The notes below the pieces were generated by a model that did no database searches, was not told the DNA's origin, and saw only the letters and a list, made by a program, of their open reading frames with translations. The translations under genes were made by a program, and so were the position numbers. DNA of 32,513 nucleotides from Thermoflexus hugenholtzii JAD2 (GTDB lineage Bacteria; Chloroflexota; Dehalococcoidia; UBA2979): contig CAMDBZ010000001.1 in assembly GCA_945889565.1 (NCBI GenBank), forward strand, positions 1 through 32,513. The letters run 5' to 3'. Of the stretch, positions 14,866 through 22,286 are shown piece after piece (the stretch's first letter is position 1; each line of letters starts with the position of its first letter).

Positions 14866-15320
14866 TCGACGGTGGCATCGGCGTCGACATCGCGGCGATC
14901 GTGCAGAACATCGCGGAGGCGGAGGTCGTGACGCTGCACTTCCCGATGCTGCGCCAGACGTTGCTGCTCGATAGCCGCAGCGACGAGCACGAGGGCCCGC
15001 TGGTGACGGTGGTGCCGATGGTGAACAACTCGGCGGAGCGGCTGGCGTCGCTGCGGCGGCTGCGGCCGCGGTTCGAGCGGCCGAGCTCGCTCTCGATGAT
15101 CGCGTGGCCCGCGTCGGTGGAATGCCTGCGCCGCGAAGGCGTGTGGGATGCGGTGCTGGCGCGGCTCGCGGACAGCGGCGACGCGCGGGCGGTGGCCGCT
15201 GCGGGACGAGCGCTCTCGCGGCTGCGCGCGCTGGAGCTCGTCGAGATCCGCCAGGTGATCGTGGGGATGGAGTACCGCACGGTGTGGGGTCGCGCGGGGG
15301 CGGGCGACCGCAAGCCGTAA
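14862..15320 (+). CDS. Unrecognised protein, last gene of the trp operon
   Basis: A 152-residue frame starting at GTG 14862, which overlaps the tyrS stop as GTGA. No family is recognised. The first 60 residues alternate hydrophobic and polar positions (VVTLHFPMLRQTLLLD, PLVTVVPMV), suggesting beta strands. The rest is Arg/Ala-rich and helical (SLRRLRPRFERP, AVAAAGRALSRLRALELVEIRQV). There is no signal peptide, membrane span or metal motif. The 4-nt overlap and high GC support a real gene. After its stop, 15321-15428 has a possible hairpin and no other feature. Confidence 0.7.
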   Translation: MIDGGIGVDIAAIVQNIAEAEVVTLHFPMLRQTLLLDSRSDEHEGPLVTVVPMVNNSAERLASLRRLRPRFERPSSLSMIAWPASVECLRREGVWDAVLARLADSGDARAVAAAGRALSRLRALELVEIRQVIVGMEYRTVWGRAGAGDRKP

Positions 15321-15322
15321 GC

Positions 15323-15346
15323 GTGGCGCTGCGCGGACTACGCCAC
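15323..15346 (+). terminator. Weak hairpin after the trp operon
   Basis: GTGGCG (15323-15328) pairs with CGCCAC (15341-15346) across a 12-nt loop, just after the last + strand stop. There is no U-run. It lies between convergent genes, where a terminator is expected, but the structure is modest. Confidence 0.3.
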
Positions 15347-15428
15347 CGTCGCGCTTCGAACCTCGGACCCTCACTTCGGCCCTGTCGACGACAATCGTCA
15401 GCTCGATCTCCGCCAGGGCGAGGCCGTC

Positions 15429-15851
15429 CTAGGCCAGACTCAACCCTTCGGGAAGCAGCGCTATCTCGGTCGCTGCGAGGGCGAGCGCACCTACCGATAC
15501 CAGCGTCAGCCACCTCGCCTCCGCCGCTCGAAATCCATCGATCAGGCCGAACATTGCCCAGGCCCACAGAATGTTCCAACTCGCGATGAACAAGAGGTAA
15601 GTCGCAATCATGGGGTACACCCATAGCGGCGTCGGTCCACATGACTGGCCGTACTCGCAAGCCGACTGTTCGTAAGGGTCGATGCCGATCCCCGCCAGCA
15701 GCCGCTCATACGCCACCCAGGCGACGATGGATACCGCGCTCGCAGCTGCCACTCCAATCAGTCCGAGAGGATTCCGGAGCACACGTGTGAACTCACTCGC
15801 TGGAGGCCGCATCTCTCCAGATGGGCCTCCGCGCGGCTCGCCCTCGCTCAC
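15429..15851 (-). CDS. Small membrane protein of unknown function
   Basis: A 140-residue frame if started at GTG 15851, 2 nt after the EF-G2 stop; ATG 15812 is an alternative that gives 127 residues. It has three or four hydrophobic segments: LGLIGVAAASAVSIVAWVAY, LWVYPMIATYLLFIASWNIL with the adjoining AWAMFGLI, and TLVSVGALALAATEIALL near the end. Between the first two is a Cys-bearing loop (SACEYGQSCG), which would be outside if the N-terminus is cytoplasmic. No family is recognised. The DNA is visibly less GC-rich than its neighbours, with more A/T at third positions, which suggests a later arrival. Confidence 0.65.
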   Translation of the reverse strand: MSEGEPRGGPSGEMRPPASEFTRVLRNPLGLIGVAAASAVSIVAWVAYERLLAGIGIDPYEQSACEYGQSCGPTPLWVYPMIATYLLFIASWNILWAWAMFGLIDGFRAAEARWLTLVSVGALALAATEIALLPEGLSLA

Positions 15852-15853
15852 GA

Positions 15854-17911
15854 TTACGCCTCCGCGGTGGCGAGCTGCTTCAGCACCTGGTCCTGGACGT
15901 TCGCGGGGACCTCGGCGTAATGGTCGAAGGCGGTGGTGAAGCGGCCGCGGCCGCCGGTGAGCGCACGCAGGTCCACGGCGTAGCGTTGCACCTCGGCGAG
16001 CGGGGCTTCGGCCTGCACGATGCTGACGTCGCCGGCGGGCTCGACGCCGTGCACGTGGCCGCGGCGGCTGTTGAGGTCGCTCATTACGTCGCCGACGTGG
16101 TCGCCGGGGACGCGGATGGTCAGGCGCATCATCGGCTCCAGCAGCACGGGGCGCGCCTGGAGCATGCCCTGCTTGAGCGCCTGCGCGGCGGCGAGCTTGA
16201 ACGCCATCTCGGACGAGTCGACGGCGTGCGCGGAGCCGTCGAGGAGCGTCACGCACACGTCGACGATCGGCGAGTGCGCGAGCGGGCCGGCGGGGAGCGT
16301 CTCGACGATGCCCTTCTCGACGGCGGGGATGAACTGGCGCGGCACGTTGCCGCCGACGACGTGCTCCTCGAACGTGAAGCCGGCGCCGCGAGCGGCGGGG
16401 TGGATCTCGATCACGACGTGGCCGTACTGACCGTGGCCGCCGGTCTGCTTCTTGTGGCGGTACTCGGACTTCGCGGTCGCGCTGATCGTCTCGCGGTAGG
16501 GGACGCGCGGGAGGGTGGCGTCGACGGCGACGCCGAAGTTCTTTTCGAGGCGGGCAGCGGCGATCTGCGCCTGCGCGTCGCCGATGGTGGTGACGATCAC
16601 CTCCGCGGTGTCCGGGTCGCGGTGCACGCGGATGGTGGGATCCTGCTCGACGATGCGCGCGAGCGCGTGCGACAGTTTGTCGACGTCGGCCTTGGTGCGC
16701 GGGTGCAGCGCGGAGCGGTAAGTGGGCTCGGGGAACGGGAGCGGCGGCAGGCGCAGCGCCTTCTGCGCCTCGGAGGCGACGAACGTGTCGCCGGTGGTGG
16801 TGACGGCGAGCTTCGCGGCGACGCCGATGTCGCCGGCGACGAGCTCGGCGACGGCGATCTGCTCCTTGCCGCGCATCAGGAAGAGATGGCCGAGGCGCTC
16901 GGCGGCGGCGTGCTGCACGTTGTAGGGGTTCGCGTCCGGCTTGAGCGTGCCGGAGAGCACGCGGATGTAGGTGAGCCGGCCGACGAACGGATCGGCGGTG
17001 GTCTTGAACACGTGCGCGACGAGCGGCCCCTCGGCGGTGGTGGCCAGCGACTCGCCGGAGTCGAGGCGGTGCTCGCGGCCGAGCGGCGACGGGAGCAGCG
17101 CGACGAGGCGATCGAGCAACGCGTGGACGCCGATGGCGGCGAAGCCGGAAACGGCGAACACGGGCACGATGTCGCCTGCGTGCACGGCGGCCGCGAGCGC
17201 CGCCTCGAGGCGCGCGGTGTCGATCGCCGCGCCGTCCAGGTACGCCGTGAGCAGCTCGTCGTCGGTCTCGGCGACGGACTCGATCAGCTGGTCGCGCGCG
17301 GCCGCGACGGCGTCGGCAAGCGCGTCCGGGACGGGCGCGGGCGCGCCGTCGGCGCCGGTGCGCGCTTCGCCGGAGACGACGTCGACGACGCCGCTGAAGG
17401 AGTGTGCGGCGCCGATGGGCATCGTCACGGGCACGACGCGCGTGCCGAAGCGGGCGCGCAGCGCGGCGAGCACGGCGGCGAAGTCCGCGTTCTCGCGATC
17501 CATGCGCGTGACGACGAGCGCGCGGGGGAGCGCGCCGCGCCGGTCGGCGTGGTTCCAGGCGGTGTCGGTGCCGCCCTGGAGGCCGGCGACGGCGTCGACG
17601 AGCACGAGCGCGGCGTCGGCGGCGTGCGTCGCGGCGATGGCCTCGCCCTCGAAGTCCGGGTAGCCGGGGGCGTCGAGCACGTTGAGGCGGCGGTCCTGCC
17701 ACTCGACGGCGAGCAGCGACGTGGAGATGGAGTAGCGGTGCTGATGCTCCTGGTCGTCGAAGTCGGAGACGGTGTTGCGGTCCTCGACGCGGCCCATGCG
17801 CCCGATGGCGCCGGAAACGAAGAGCAGCGCCTCGGCGAGCGTCGTCTTCCCCGTGCCGCCGTGGCCGAGCAGGACCACGTTGCGGAGATGTTCGGGGCTG
17901 TACGCTCTCAC
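15854..17911 (-). CDS. fusA2: EF-G2-like translational GTPase
   Basis: A 685-residue paralogue of elongation factor G. The G domain has GHGGTGKTT (16-24), DAPGYPDFEGEA as G3, and VVTRMDREN in place of the canonical NKxD as G4. Later parts show the EF-G domain order, including HVFKTTADPFVGRLTYIRVLSG (domain II), DPTIRVHRDPDT and GHGQYGHVVIE (domain III-IV) and MRLTIRVPGDHVGDVMSDL with RRG (domain V). No rpsL-rpsG context is present, so this is not the housekeeping fusA. EF-G2 proteins act in recycling or unknown steps. GTG 17911 follows a GGGAGG ribosome-binding site. It could share a transcript with the small membrane gene after it. Confidence 0.9.
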   Translation of the reverse strand: MRAYSPEHLRNVVLLGHGGTGKTTLAEALLFVSGAIGRMGRVEDRNTVSDFDDQEHQHRYSISTSLLAVEWQDRRLNVLDAPGYPDFEGEAIAATHAADAALVLVDAVAGLQGGTDTAWNHADRRGALPRALVVTRMDRENADFAAVLAALRARFGTRVVPVTMPIGAAHSFSGVVDVVSGEARTGADGAPAPVPDALADAVAAARDQLIESVAETDDELLTAYLDGAAIDTARLEAALAAAVHAGDIVPVFAVSGFAAIGVHALLDRLVALLPSPLGREHRLDSGESLATTAEGPLVAHVFKTTADPFVGRLTYIRVLSGTLKPDANPYNVQHAAAERLGHLFLMRGKEQIAVAELVAGDIGVAAKLAVTTTGDTFVASEAQKALRLPPLPFPEPTYRSALHPRTKADVDKLSHALARIVEQDPTIRVHRDPDTAEVIVTTIGDAQAQIAAARLEKNFGVAVDATLPRVPYRETISATAKSEYRHKKQTGGHGQYGHVVIEIHPAARGAGFTFEEHVVGGNVPRQFIPAVEKGIVETLPAGPLAHSPIVDVCVTLLDGSAHAVDSSEMAFKLAAAQALKQGMLQARPVLLEPMMRLTIRVPGDHVGDVMSDLNSRRGHVHGVEPAGDVSIVQAEAPLAEVQRYAVDLRALTGGRGRFTTAFDHYAEVPANVQDQVLKQLATAEA

Positions 17912-17979
17912 GGTTCGCCTCCCTGGTGTGCAAGCGCGCTCCTCACCTGAGCGCCCGCACCATGGGTTGCCCGGGGGCG

Positions 17980-18022
17980 GCCCTCGCCCCCAGCCCCTCC
18001 CCCCGCGAAGCGGGGCGAGGGG
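17980..18022. repeat. 43-bp palindromic repeat, copy 1
   Basis: Matches the copy at 18633-18675 at 38 of 43 positions by hand alignment. The second half is a hairpin: CCCCTC-C-CCCCGC and GCGGGG-C-GAGGGG around GAA (17994-18022). It lies in the untranslated leader of the EF-G2 gene, between its predicted promoter and start codon. Similar GC-rich REP-like units are dispersed in many GC-rich genomes. Confidence 0.7.
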
Positions 18023-18036
18023 GGCAAGACACGGGC

Positions 18037-18065
18037 ATCGTAGCGCTCCGGGGGCGGCCTCACAA
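18037..18065 (-). promoter_or_regulatory. Promoter for the EF-G2 gene
   Basis: Read on the minus strand: TTGTGA, 17 bp, TACGAT. Both hexamers keep four of six consensus bases and the spacing is ideal. It would give a leader of about 120 nt that contains the palindromic repeat. Confidence 0.5.
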
Positions 18066-18157
18066 ACGTGATACGTCGTGTCGATTATCGTGCTTGAGAT
18101 GCTGCATGACCTCGACGAGCGCGCGGGTGGCTGGGAGCTGAGGCACGGGGGGCGCGG

Positions 18158-18547
18158 ATGATCGCCGCGTGGGTGCTGGGACACTCGTCGGCGCGGCCGG
18201 CGCGGGCGGTGCTGCTGGCGGGCGCAGCGTGGCTGGTCGCGGTGGCGCTGTTCGTCGTCGTGGGGATGGCCGCGTTCGTGCTGTCGGGCGTCGACGGCGG
18301 GACCGCGCGCGCGATCCTTGTGCTGTACCCGCTGTTCTTCAGCGCGTCGGCAGTGGCGGTGTGGCTGCTGTACGTGACGCTGTACTACGCGGGCTTCCGG
18401 CTGCGCGCCAGCTATCCGGGTCGACGCGACGCGCTTGCGGCGGCGCACCGGCGCGCGCTGCAGTGGACGGCGCTGCTGCTGTACGCGTACGCGCTGATCG
18501 CGCTGGTGGCGGCGGGCGTGCTGCTGGTGCTCGCAGCGCTGGGCTGA
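18158..18547 (+). CDS. Small three- or four-span membrane protein
   Basis: A 129-residue protein from ATG 18158, alone on the + strand between two minus-strand blocks. Hydrophobic segments are at about 17-43, 50-78 and 102-128 (VLLAGAAWLVAVALFVVVGM, ILVLYPLFFSASAVAVWLLY, LLLYAYALIALVAAGVLLVL), with a basic loop (RRDALAAAHRRALQW) between the last two. No family motif is recognised. High GC and strong third-position bias support coding. It is flanked by the two palindromic repeat copies. 17912-18157 upstream holds copy 1 and the EF-G2 promoter. Confidence 0.7.
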   Translation: MIAAWVLGHSSARPARAVLLAGAAWLVAVALFVVVGMAAFVLSGVDGGTARAILVLYPLFFSASAVAVWLLYVTLYYAGFRLRASYPGRRDALAAAHRRALQWTALLLYAYALIALVAAGVLLVLAALG

Positions 18548-18632
18548 GTCTTGGGCGGCGCGGCTCCGGTCCGCGCCGCGTGCAGTCTCGGGCGGCGCCG
18601 ACTGCGGGCACGCCGGGCCGCGGCACCTCGGA

Positions 18633-18675
18633 GCCCTCACCCCCGGCCCCTCTCCCCGCGTCGCGGGGCGAGGGG
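18633..18675. repeat. 43-bp palindromic repeat, copy 2
   Basis: Second copy of the unit at 17980-18022, in the same orientation. The hairpin arms CCCCTC-T-CCCCGCG and CGCGGGG-C-GAGGGG span 18647-18675. It lies between the convergent ends of the small membrane protein gene (18547) and recJ (18686), so it could act as a bidirectional terminator, although no U-run follows on either side. Confidence 0.7.
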
Positions 18676-18685
18676 AGGCGGAGCG

Positions 18686-20407
18686 CTAACTCGGGTCGCT
18701 GGGGCGCAGGTCGAGCACCTCGAGCTGGAGGGTGCCGCGCAGCGAGTCGCGGCGGAAGGGGTAGGCGAGGTCGGCGAGCTGGCCGTCGGGGACGGCGCGC
18801 TCCGCGGATCGGAAGGCGATCGCGCGCCAGGTGGCGGGGCCTTCCTTCAGCTTGAATTGCAGGTGCGCCTGGTCGGCGCCGAGCAGCTTGCTCTCGAGGA
18901 TGCGCACGCCGCGCGCGAGGAACGTGGGGGTGACGTTGCCGGGGCCGTGCGGCCCGACACGCTGGAGCCAGCGCAGCACGTCGCTGTTGACGGCGCGTAG
19001 CGGGAGCTCGGCGTCGATGGCGAGCTCGGGGATGAGCTGCTCGGCGGTGAGGTGACGCGCGGCGTCGGCGATGAGCGTGGCGCGCACCTCGGGCAGGCGC
19101 GCGGGGTCGAGCGAGAAGCCGGCCGCGGCGCGGTGGCCGCCGAAGCGCGCGAAGAGGTGCGCGTGGCGCTGCAAGAGCGCGGTGATGTCGAACACGGGGA
19201 GCGAGCGGCAGGAGGCGCGCCCCTCACCATCGCGCAGCTCCATGACGATAGCGGGGCGGTGGAACTGCTCGACGAGGCGCGAGGCGACGAGGCCGACGAT
19301 GCCCGCCGAGAGCTCGTCGGAGGCGACGACGAGCAGCGGGCCGGCGCGCTCCGCCTCGGTGAGCAGCGACGCGGCGAGCTCGCACGCGCGCGTGGTGTCG
19401 GCGCGACGGCGCTCGTTCAGCACCTCGAGGCGGGCGGCGAGCGCGGCGGCGGTGTCGGGGGAGTCGGTGAGCAGCAGGTCGAGCGCGAGGCGAGCGTGCT
19501 CCATGCGGCCGGCGGCATTGAGCCGCGGGCCGAGCGCCCAGCCGCACATCTCGACGTCGGCGTCGGCGAGGTCGACGCGCGCGACCGCGGCGAGCGCGCG
19601 CAGGCCGGGGCGGCGCGTGCGCGCGAGCGCGACGAGGCCGATACGCACGAGGTCGCGTGTCTCGCCGAGCAGCGGCGCGAGGTCGCAGATGCAGCCGAGC
19701 GCGGCGAGCGCCCGGTGCTCGTCCGGGTCGTAGGGCACGCCGAGGCGGTCGTACAGGTCGTGCACGACTTTGTAGGCGACGCCGACGGCGGCGGGCTCCG
19801 AGCCGTACTGGGAGCCGTCGAGCTTGGGGTTGACGATGGCGAGGGCGTCCGGCAGCACGTCCGGCGCGGTGTGGTGGTCGATGATGATGGCGTCCATGGC
19901 GAGCTCGTTGGCGAGCGAGATCTCGGCGACGGCGGAAGTGCCGCAGTCGGCGGTGACGAACACGGTGGCCCCGCGCGCGCGCAGCTCGCGGACGGCGGCG
20001 GCGTTGGGGCCGTAGCCCTCGCTGAAGCGGTCCGGGATGTAGGGCATGGGCAGGGCGCCGAGCGCGGCGAGGCCCTCGGTGAGCACGACGGTGGAGGTGA
20101 TGCCGTCGACGTCGAAGTCGCCGAAGACGGCGACGCGCTCGCCGGCGCGGCAGGCCTGCGCGAGACGGTCGACGGCGACGTCGAGGTTGGGCATGAGCGT
20201 GGCGGCGGTGAGCTCGCCCGGCGCGCCGAGGTAGTGCTCGCCCTCGGCGACGGAGCGCACGCCGCGGTGCGCGAGCAGCGTGGAGACGAGCGTGGGCCAC
20301 GGCGCGCCCTCGAACGCGGCGATGTCGCCGGGGGCGCGCAGGCGCCAGCGGCGGCCGGGGGAGCCGGGGAGCAGCAGGTCGGCGGCGGGCGCGGGGGCGG
20401 TGGTCAT
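18686..20407 (-). CDS. recJ: Single-strand DNA-specific exonuclease RecJ
   Basis: A DHH-family 5'-3' exonuclease for recombination and mismatch repair. The 573-residue length is typical. Motifs run in order: FGDFDVDGITST (motif I, normally DYDADG), FVTADCGTS, IIDHH (the DHH motif), GPRLNAAGRMEHA, VGLVASRLVEQFHRPAIV, and FGGHRAAAGFS of the DHHA1 part. The C-terminal OB-like part ends with LQFKLKEGPATWRAIAF. Start ATG 20407 is at the family N-terminus. A 69-nt gap separates it from darG upstream on the same strand, so it may be read from the same transcript, but nothing links the functions directly. Confidence 0.95.
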   Translation of the reverse strand: MTTAPAPAADLLLPGSPGRRWRLRAPGDIAAFEGAPWPTLVSTLLAHRGVRSVAEGEHYLGAPGELTAATLMPNLDVAVDRLAQACRAGERVAVFGDFDVDGITSTVVLTEGLAALGALPMPYIPDRFSEGYGPNAAAVRELRARGATVFVTADCGTSAVAEISLANELAMDAIIIDHHTAPDVLPDALAIVNPKLDGSQYGSEPAAVGVAYKVVHDLYDRLGVPYDPDEHRALAALGCICDLAPLLGETRDLVRIGLVALARTRRPGLRALAAVARVDLADADVEMCGWALGPRLNAAGRMEHARLALDLLLTDSPDTAAALAARLEVLNERRRADTTRACELAASLLTEAERAGPLLVVASDELSAGIVGLVASRLVEQFHRPAIVMELRDGEGRASCRSLPVFDITALLQRHAHLFARFGGHRAAAGFSLDPARLPEVRATLIADAARHLTAEQLIPELAIDAELPLRAVNSDVLRWLQRVGPHGPGNVTPTFLARGVRILESKLLGADQAHLQFKLKEGPATWRAIAFRSAERAVPDGQLADLAYPFRRDSLRGTLQLEVLDLRPSDPS

Positions 20408-20476
20408 GGGCGTGCCTCGGGGGAGGTTGGGGGCATTGTCGGTGGTGGGGCGGGAGGGGGGAAGCGGCGTGAGACC

Positions 20477-21520
20477 CTACGGAGCGGACGAAGTCACCCA
20501 GCCTTCTCTACTCAGCCGCTCCCAAGCGATGCCAATCGCACGCTCGCCGAAGATTCGCCGCTTCCGCTCGTTCCAGCTGTGAACGGCGGCTACCACCTGG
20601 CCCAAATCGCGCCCGGTGTTACCCAGCTCATGCACTGCCCAATCAACCGTCGCAATCAGCTCCATTCCATGGGGAGTTTCAAACCCTTCAATGAGCCGAC
20701 TCACGCGCTCCAATCGATGAAGTGATTCCTCGTGCCCCTGTAGAAAATTGCTCGCTTCCTGGATGCCGTCAGGCAAAACCGCAATCTCAGCGCCGCGACT
20801 TCGATCGCCGTAACCTCGCGTGAAATGACCTTCAGTTGCCTGAAGGACGAAGTTCAGATTCTCGGCATACGGGCCGTACTTATCCTTAACGTAGTTGAGC
20901 TTCAGCTGCTCACCTGCCCTCTGCAGCAGGTACGCCAATTTCTGAATCTCGAGAAGAGTCAGTCGGTAGCCGATACCTTGGTACCGCTCCATTACCGCGA
21001 TCAGGATCGCACGTCCGGGCGTCATGTCCGGACGCTTCGTTCTGACCCTCATCTCATCGGCGACTGGGGCACCGTCGGGCTCGAAAAGCAGCACCTCGAC
21101 GCCGGGCAACGCCTCGAAAGCGCGTTCGATCCGCGGTCGAACTTCGCTCCAATCTAGGCCACCGTTCCCGCATCCGAGCGGAGGAACGGCCACTGACTTC
21201 AAGCCCAGTCGCCGAACGTCCCCGACGAGTGCCTGCAGCCCAGCTTCGATGTCCTCTAGGCGAGACTTGCCGCGCCAATGGCGTTTCGTCGGGAAGTTGA
21301 TGATGAAGCGGGGATGCTCGCCGAGCATCGGCACCACCAGCATCCTTCCGACCTCGACCTCGCCCGCACGGCACGCTCGCTCGTAGACCTTGTAGTTGCC
21401 GGGGAAAGCCTGTTTGAACTGTAGCGCGATGCCTTTACCCATCACACCGACGCAGTTAACAGTATTCACCAGCGCGTCGGCGTCGGCATCGAGTAGATTC
21501 CCTCGCATCAGGTCAATCAT
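20477..21520 (-). CDS. darG: DarG-like antitoxin, macrodomain ADP-ribosylglycohydrolase
   Basis: Removes ADP-ribose from thymidine in DNA and so reverses DarT. The 347-residue protein has an N-terminal macrodomain (about 1-155): MRGNLLDADADALVNTVN, CVGVMGKGIALQFKQAFP, FIINFPTKRHWRGKSRLED and VPPLGCGNGGLDW, all typical of the DarG/ALC1-like class. The C-terminal half (about 165-345) has YRLTLLEIQKLAYLLQ and VKDKYGPYAENLNFVLQ, as in the DarG C-terminal domain that binds DarT. It lies 15 nt after darT on the same strand. The DNA is less GC-rich than recJ and the fab genes, consistent with transfer. Confidence 0.93.
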   Translation of the reverse strand: MIDLMRGNLLDADADALVNTVNCVGVMGKGIALQFKQAFPGNYKVYERACRAGEVEVGRMLVVPMLGEHPRFIINFPTKRHWRGKSRLEDIEAGLQALVGDVRRLGLKSVAVPPLGCGNGGLDWSEVRPRIERAFEALPGVEVLLFEPDGAPVADEMRVRTKRPDMTPGRAILIAVMERYQGIGYRLTLLEIQKLAYLLQRAGEQLKLNYVKDKYGPYAENLNFVLQATEGHFTRGYGDRSRGAEIAVLPDGIQEASNFLQGHEESLHRLERVSRLIEGFETPHGMELIATVDWAVHELGNTGRDLGQVVAAVHSWNERKRRIFGERAIGIAWERLSREGWVTSSAP

Positions 21521-21535
21521 GATAGCACCGATGTT

Positions 21536-22195
21536 CTAGTAATACCACTCCCGCTTCACGCGCACGGGGCGCGCGCGCCCGTTCTGCTCGGCCGCTAGCG
21601 CCGCCTGCACGTGACCAGCGACGTCGGGGTTCATGACTCCGATTGCCTCGATCGCGTCCCACGGCAGGAAACCGCGCGTAAGAAACTCGGCCTGCCGACG
21701 GCGTTTGCGATCCCCGTCTTCGACCGTGTCATTCCAGTAAGTTCTGGTCATCAACGGCCAATCGACCTTATCGAGATCCGCCGGGTCAGTGAAAAACTGT
21801 GTCGTCGCTACGATCGCGTGACCATCCGTGAAGACGAACCGCGCACCGGTCTGCTGGACCCCCACGAACGAACTAACGAGGTGAACTATGGTGTCCTGAA
21901 CACGACCGGGTACACGGCCGGACTTAATGGGAAGGAGCATGGGCGGCCGGACACAGAAGAACAGCGGGACGTAGTCGTGCAGACCACCACCTTGGCCGCA
22001 AGGCACGATCGTCTCAGCCCGCCGCTTCTGGACCTCGGCGTAGGCGATGCTGGTGTGGCGAATACCTCGGGCTGCCAGCCCAGCGTGACAAGTAAGGCCG
22101 CCGTCCTTCAGGATCGACGGCAGATTGCTCACGTCGGTGATGTGAATCAGGGGAACCTGGTTCGGCACTGGAAACGGTGGCGGCAAGGGCGACAC
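21536..22195 (-). CDS. darT: DarT-like toxin, DNA thymidine ADP-ribosyltransferase
   Basis: DarT (DUF4433) attaches ADP-ribose from NAD to thymidine in single-stranded DNA, halting replication. The 219-residue frame has the family landmarks: LIHITDVSNLPSILKDGGL (NAD site), VPCGQGGGLHDYVPLFFC, and RRRQAEFLTRGFLPWDAI, whose Glu is the expected catalytic residue. No disruption is visible. GTG 22195 has GGGA directly in front, too close for a standard ribosome-binding site, so a start at the internal GTG about ten codons later is possible. Upstream, 22196-22286 shows a TAGGAT that could be a -10 box but no matching -35. Toxin-first order with darG is common. Confidence 0.92.
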   Translation of the reverse strand: MSPLPPPFPVPNQVPLIHITDVSNLPSILKDGGLTCHAGLAARGIRHTSIAYAEVQKRRAETIVPCGQGGGLHDYVPLFFCVRPPMLLPIKSGRVPGRVQDTIVHLVSSFVGVQQTGARFVFTDGHAIVATTQFFTDPADLDKVDWPLMTRTYWNDTVEDGDRKRRRQAEFLTRGFLPWDAIEAIGVMNPDVAGHVQAALAAEQNGRARPVRVKREWYY

Positions 22196-22286
22196 TCCCG
22201 AAACCTCTGGGCTACCCGCATCCTAGCCGACGACGCGGCAGTCCTGCACTTCCTCTCAACACCCGCAACTCTTGCGCAACCTGAAT

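Noticed and set aside
15345..15375. A TTCGAA stretch resembling a tRNA T-loop
   Set aside because: The flanking bases do not form a T-stem, and no anticodon arm or acceptor stem can be drawn on either strand.
15821..17950. A 709-codon + strand frame opposite the EF-G2 gene
   Set aside because: The product is Gly/Ala/Arg/Asp-rich without any motif, and the minus strand encodes a full translational GTPase here.
18100..18160. A 20-codon frame overlapping the start of the small membrane protein gene
   Set aside because: There is no ribosome-binding site or notable composition; chance is sufficient.
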